NCBI GenBank assembly: GCA_021325515.1
Contig: JAJPHC010000060.1
Span: 124,001-188,000, forward strand
Direction: 5' to 3'
Length of the DNA stretch: 64,000 bases
Origin: Acidobacteriota bacterium
Lineage (GTDB): Bacteria; Acidobacteriota; Thermoanaerobaculia; Gp7-AA8
Part shown: in pieces, positions 61,201-64,000 of the stretch
How positions within the stretch are numbered: the first letter of the stretch is position 1
Layout of the letters: every line of letters starts with the position of its first letter
The notes under the pieces: generated by a model
The model's database searches: none
What the model saw: the letters and a program-made list of their open reading frames with translations, nothing else
What the model was told of the DNA's origin: nothing
Program-made: the position numbers and the translations under genes

Positions 61201-61553
61201 GTCTCGATGCGGAGACCGGCATCTTCATGCTGCTCTATCTCGACCTCGCGTACGATCAGATGAAGCCGCGCAACCAGGACGAACTGCGCGAGGCGATCTA
61301 CCACGGCGCGGTGAAACGAGTGCGGCCGAAGGTGATGACCGTCGCCTGCGCATTCTTCGGCCTCGTCCCGATCATGTGGTCGGCGGGCGCGGGCGCCGAT
61401 GTGATGAAGCGCATCGCCGCGCCGATGATCGGCGGCCTTTTCACCTCGTTCCTCATGGAGCTGCTCGTCTATCCGGCGGTGTATCTGTTGTGGCGGAAGC
61501 GCGAGTTGCCGGATACAGCAGAGCCGGCGCTCGCTAAGACTGCTGGACAATGA
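58284..61553 (+). CDS. cusA: Heavy-metal RND efflux pump, CusA family
   Basis: 1089 residues, full length for HME-RND proteins. Features include the N-terminal helix with INRGIVVIVVGALVAIGV, the periplasmic porter domain, helix 4 acidic residues in GGIAVAIGALVDAAVVVVEN, and the conserved ALDAETG-like segment ALLGLDAETGIFMLLYLD. The copper-binding Met residues of CusA are expected in the porter cleft; I have not placed them all. It drives Cu(I) (or Ag(I)) out through CusC using the proton gradient. It overlaps cusB by ATGA. Confidence 0.95.
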   Translation: MIDRIIRWCAINRGIVVIVVGALVAIGVWSIQHIAVDALPDLSDTQVIVFSKWDRSPDIVEDQVTYPITTALLGAPHVKAIRGFSDFGYSYVYVIFDEGTDIYWARSRVLEYLSKVQSQLPQGVETSLGPDATGVGWVFQYALVDTTGQHSLADLRTLQDWHIRYELQSVPGVAEVASVGGFVRQYQITVDPQKLASYGIPLMQVSDAVRKSNNDAGGRLIEWSGAEYMVRAHGYVRSKADLEQIALKAANGTPVRLGDIAEVQLGPELRRGIAELDGKGEVAGAVVVMRHGENAMNVINGVKQRLAQIERSLPKGVKIVTTYDRSELIAESIHTLKHELLIEMLIVSLVILIFLWHIPSALIPIFTLPAAVILAFIPMRLFGINANIMSLGGIAVAIGALVDAAVVVVENAHKKLEAWESGGRQGDYKEILITAIQEVGRPSFYSLLVIALSFMPIFALEAQEGKLFKPLAFTKNLSMALAALLAITLDPALRLMFTKLKRYDFRPRWLAAGANAVLVGRMVPEERHPISRVLFRIYGPPIHWVLRHARLVIVLAVIVVAATIPVYFRVGHEFMPPLNEGVILYMPTTLPGISVTEASALLQKQDELLRQVPEVERVFGKAGRAETSTDPAPFSMMETTVVLKPESEWRHKKRWYSSWMPDLLQPLVRPLWSDRLSWEDLTNDLDRRLQIPGQTNAWTMPIRNRIDMLTTGIRTPVGIKVFGSDLKQIENIGKQLEQIVGQVPGVRSVYGERVSGGYFVDFDINRAAIARYGLTVDDVQQTIMTAIGGENVSTTIEGRERYPINIRYPRELRDELDKLGRVLVATPSGPQIPLAQLASLRIAEGPAMIRDENGRLAGYVYIDVDTARRDLGSFVDDAKQAVASHLRLQPGYTLQWSGQYEAMQRVRDRMMFVVPLTLFVVAFLIYLNTRSMPRTLLVLLAVPFSAVGAVWLMWALGYNVSIGVWVGLIALLGLDAETGIFMLLYLDLAYDQMKPRNQDELREAIYHGAVKRVRPKVMTVACAFFGLVPIMWSAGAGADVMKRIAAPMIGGLFTSFLMELLVYPAVYLLWRKRELPDTAEPALAKTAGQ

Positions 61554-61557
61554 AGAA

Positions 61558-62661
61558 ATGATCGCCGCTCTGTTTCTCGCCGCGCAACTGATCTCGATTC
61601 CCTCACCTGCCGGCCCCGGGTCCGCGGAGCCATCGCTCTTCGCAGCGAGGGACGCGCTCATTCTGAGCTGGACCGAGGGGCCGGAGCTGCGGTTCGCGCG
61701 CTACGACGGAAAGAAGTGGTCGGAACCGCGCACGGTCGTTCATCGCGATGACCTCTTCATCAACTGGGCGGATTTCGGCACGGTGATCGAGGATTCCAAC
61801 GGTGTGCTCTTCGCACACTGGCTGCAGAAGAGCGGATCGGGATACGCCTATGACATCTGGATGTCGTCGTCTTCCGATCGCGGCAGGACATGGAGCGCAC
61901 CGTTCCTGCTCAACCGCGACGGCAGGAAGAACGAGCACGGTTTCGTCTCGCTCGTTCCGCTCGCCGGCGGTGGTGTCGCGGCGGCATGGCTCGATGGACG
62001 GAACATGCCCGAGGGAAAAGAAGAAGGAGAGATGTCACTCCGCTACGCGACGATCGATGCGCGCGGCAAGATCGCCGCCGAGACGGAGCTAGACGGAAGG
62101 ACTTGCGAGTGCTGCACGACGGGAATGGCGATGACCTCGAACGGGCCGCTCATCGTCTATCGCGACCGATCCGCGGACGAAGTTCGCGATATCGCGTACG
62201 TGCGGCCCGGCTCGAAGCCGCACATCGTGCACGATGACGGGTGGAAGATCACAGGCTGTCCCGTCAACGGACCGCAGGTGGACGCCAAAGGAAAAAGCGC
62301 TGCGGTCGCATGGTTCACGGCGGCCAATGGTGCGCAGCATGTGTATGCCGCCTTCTCGCGCGACGGAGGAGCGGCGTTCGGCTCTCCGATCGCAGTCGAT
62401 GGCGGGCATCCCTCCGGCCGCGTCGACATCGCGCTGCTCGATCGCGATCGCGCGTTCGTGACGTGGCTCGAAGGCGATGAGATCCGCGGCCGTGAAGTCA
62501 CACGCGACGGACACGCAGGCGCGCCGATGAAGATCGGCGACTCCGGCTCGTCGCGTGCCGCGGGCTTCGCGCGCATCGCCGTGTTCGCGCGCGATGTCTA
62601 CGTCGCATGGACAGAGCCGGCGCCCGGCGGGAAACGCGTTCGCGTCGCGCGGATTCATTGA
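61558..62661 (+). CDS. Sialidase-like (BNR) propeller protein, secreted
   Basis: 367 residues. The start MIAALFLAAQLISIPSPAG is a short signal. BNR/Asp-box-like segments occur (SSSSDRGRTWSAPFLL; AFSRDGGAAFGSPIAV), indicating a six-bladed propeller. A CxCC motif in DGRTCECCTTGMAM is distinctive. It follows cusA by 4 nt and is probably cotranscribed. The catalytic residues of true sialidases are not evident, so it may be a binding or structural protein in copper handling. Confidence 0.8.
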   Translation: MIAALFLAAQLISIPSPAGPGSAEPSLFAARDALILSWTEGPELRFARYDGKKWSEPRTVVHRDDLFINWADFGTVIEDSNGVLFAHWLQKSGSGYAYDIWMSSSSDRGRTWSAPFLLNRDGRKNEHGFVSLVPLAGGGVAAAWLDGRNMPEGKEEGEMSLRYATIDARGKIAAETELDGRTCECCTTGMAMTSNGPLIVYRDRSADEVRDIAYVRPGSKPHIVHDDGWKITGCPVNGPQVDAKGKSAAVAWFTAANGAQHVYAAFSRDGGAAFGSPIAVDGGHPSGRVDIALLDRDRAFVTWLEGDEIRGREVTRDGHAGAPMKIGDSGSSRAAGFARIAVFARDVYVAWTEPAPGGKRVRVARIH

Positions 62662-62712
62662 AGGGAATCCCGCAGCCTCAGGAGTAGACTCGGCGGCGAA
62701 TCGGAGGTGACC

Positions 62713-63069
62713 ATGCCCGCTGCGATCGCGCTCGCCGTCGTTGCTCTCATCCATGTGTGGGCATTCGTACTCGAGTCCATCCTCTGGACGACGCCAACCG
62801 GCAAGCGCTTCTTCGGACTCTCGACCGAGCTCGCCGAAGGATCGAAAGCGCTGGCGATGAATCAGGGGTTGTACAACCTGTTCCTCGCCGCGGGGCTCGT
62901 GTGGGGAATCGTCGCGCCGGCGGCGTACCGATTCGACATCCGCCTCTTCTTTCTCTCCTGTGTGATCATCGCCGGAGTCTTCGGCGCGATCACGGCGAAG
63001 CGATCGATCCTGTTCGTGCAGGGCGTGCCGGGATTGATCGCGCTCGCGCTCGTCATCATCACGCGGTGA
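62713..63069 (+). CDS. DUF1304 small membrane protein
   Basis: 118 residues, four hydrophobic helices. The DUF1304 signature is visible: IHVWAFVLESILWTTPTGKR and MNQGLYNLFLAAGLVWG. Function is unknown. ATG 62713 has GGAGG 5 nt upstream; a GTG 62707 overlaps that ribosome site. A TAGACT -10 box lies near 62686. It is transcribed separately from the copper operon. Confidence 0.88.
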   Translation: MPAAIALAVVALIHVWAFVLESILWTTPTGKRFFGLSTELAEGSKALAMNQGLYNLFLAAGLVWGIVAPAAYRFDIRLFFLSCVIIAGVFGAITAKRSILFVQGVPGLIALALVIITR

Positions 63070-63104
63070 GGCCGGCGGCCTCACGCTTGCAAACGGAGTG
63101 AACC

Positions 63105-63968
63105 ATGCGACTCGACGATCAACGGCGAAGCTCCAATGTCGAAGATGAGCGCGGCAGCGGCGGAGGCGGAGGCGGTTTCGGCCTGCCGGTCATCGGCGGC
63201 GGCATCGGGACGCTCGTGATTCTCATCATCGCGGCCCTGTTCGGGATCAATCCGCGCGCGCTGCTGCAGCAGCAGCCGGCGCAGCAACAGGCGCAGCGGC
63301 GCGCACCGGCCCAACCGGGAGCTGCACCCGCCGATCCGCAGGCGGACTTCGTCGCTGCGGTTCTCGGCGACACGGAAGACGTCTGGCACGCCTACTTCAA
63401 GGAGCACTTCGGAAAGGACTACGAGGAGCCGCACCTCGTGCTGTTCAGCGGAGCGACGCAGTCCGGCTGCGGCTTCGCACAATCCGCGACCGGCCCCTTC
63501 TACTGTCCTGCCGACGAGAAGGTTTACATCGATCTCGAGTTCTATCGTGAGCTCAAGGAGCGCTTTCAGGCGCCGGGCGATTTCGCGCAGGCCTATGTCA
63601 TCGCGCACGAAGTCGGCCATCACATTCAAAACCTCCTCGGCACATCGGAAAAGGTTCACGCGATGGAAGAGCGCGCGTCGCAGCGGCAGGCCAATGCGCT
63701 TTCCGTGAGGCTCGAGCTCCAGGCCGACTGCTACGCAGGCGTCTGGGCCAACCACGCGCAGAAGATGAAGAACATCCTCGAGCCGGGCGATGTCGAGGAA
63801 GCGCTGAGCGCGGCCAGCGCGATCGGCGACGATCATCTGCAGATGCAGTCGCGAGGCTACGTCACGCCCGACTCATTCACGCACGGCAGCTCCACACAGC
63901 GCGTGAGCTGGTTCAAGCGCGGATTCGAAGGCGGCCAGCTGGAGAACTGCGACACGTTCTCGCGCTAG
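63105..63968 (+). CDS. YpfJ-type membrane zinc metallopeptidase
   Basis: 287 residues. A Gly-rich stretch and a membrane helix (GTLVILIIAALFGINPRALL) are followed by the neutral zinc metallopeptidase domain: SGCGFAQSATGPFYCP, the zinc motif IAHEVGHHIQ, and the third-ligand segment ELQADCYAGVWANH. Family members resemble YpfJ; their physiological substrates are unknown. The start MRLDDQRRSSNVED is typical of the family. A 35-nt gap separates it from the DUF1304 gene. Confidence 0.93.
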   Translation: MRLDDQRRSSNVEDERGSGGGGGGFGLPVIGGGIGTLVILIIAALFGINPRALLQQQPAQQQAQRRAPAQPGAAPADPQADFVAAVLGDTEDVWHAYFKEHFGKDYEEPHLVLFSGATQSGCGFAQSATGPFYCPADEKVYIDLEFYRELKERFQAPGDFAQAYVIAHEVGHHIQNLLGTSEKVHAMEERASQRQANALSVRLELQADCYAGVWANHAQKMKNILEPGDVEEALSAASAIGDDHLQMQSRGYVTPDSFTHGSSTQRVSWFKRGFEGGQLENCDTFSR

Positions 63969-64000
63969 TGCTCTGTCCGTCCCCCTCGCCCCGTCGAAGA

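Overview
The window is a GC-rich bacterial chromosome segment with no rRNA or tRNA genes that I can see. The gene mix suggests an Acidobacteriota-type organism, perhaps a Thermoanaerobaculia- or Vicinamibacteria-like lineage. It includes an Oar-like TonB receptor with an N-terminal carboxypeptidase-regulatory domain, a zinc-ribbon Ser/Thr kinase, a DUF2911 protein, a bacterial deoxyhypusine-synthase-like protein, a streptogramin-lyase-like propeller, and many palindromic repeats inside and between genes. This assignment is inference; no marker gene is present.

Layout. 0-11.7 kb: mixed housekeeping and stress genes (kinase, YjbQ, flavin disulfide reductase, secreted SodC, two regulators, RIC/YtfE Fe-S repair protein, YwiC-like membrane protein, M28 peptidase fusion, DHS-like enzyme). 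11.8-19.4 kb: a tightly coupled minus-strand operon encoding a TonB receptor, SDR, KASIII-like enzyme, alpha/beta hydrolase, AMP-forming ligase and TetR. It is preceded by a clear sigma70-type promoter and a perfect 12-bp palindrome. 19.5-30.7 kb: secreted and membrane proteins (DUF2911-TPR, Vgb-like propeller, small lipoprotein), a V4R-like sensor with a CstB-like sulfur enzyme, a cNMP-DUF1003 protein, and a MarR-CLC pair with a perfect MarR-type operator.

30.7-46 kb: what looks like one regulon for low-oxygen or energy-limited life. It contains OsmC, a GNAT plus ADP-forming acyl-CoA synthetase fusion, an atypical radical SAM protein, CBS and DUF6335-like proteins, a HypC-like and formyltransferase-like pair, a cold-shock protein, an AhbC-like radical SAM with an Acg-type nitroreductase, and pyruvate:ferredoxin oxidoreductase. 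It ends with a Cys-rich FNR-like regulator whose recognition helix is of the CRP type. Six sites matching or nearly matching TGTGA-N6-TCACA lie in the promoter gaps of this block.

46-49 kb: an XRE-cupin regulator and a secreted zincin-like protein with QExxH in place of HExxH. 49-62.7 kb: a divergent copper-handling island. One arm holds a CopA-type ATPase, a Met/His-rich lipoprotein, a TolC, a multicopper oxidase, a cytochrome c and a small periplasmic protein. The other arm holds a Cys/His-rich secreted protein, CusCBA and a sialidase-like propeller. The window ends with DUF1304 and YpfJ-type metallopeptidase genes.

The most unusual signals are three: the predicted FNR/CRP regulon, the TonB-to-TetR lipid operon with its operator, and a palindromic element (termini GTGTAGGACAGGCG / CGCCTGTCCTACAC). 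Copies of that element sit in frame inside two genes and at the junction of two others, and all three are read in the same frame.
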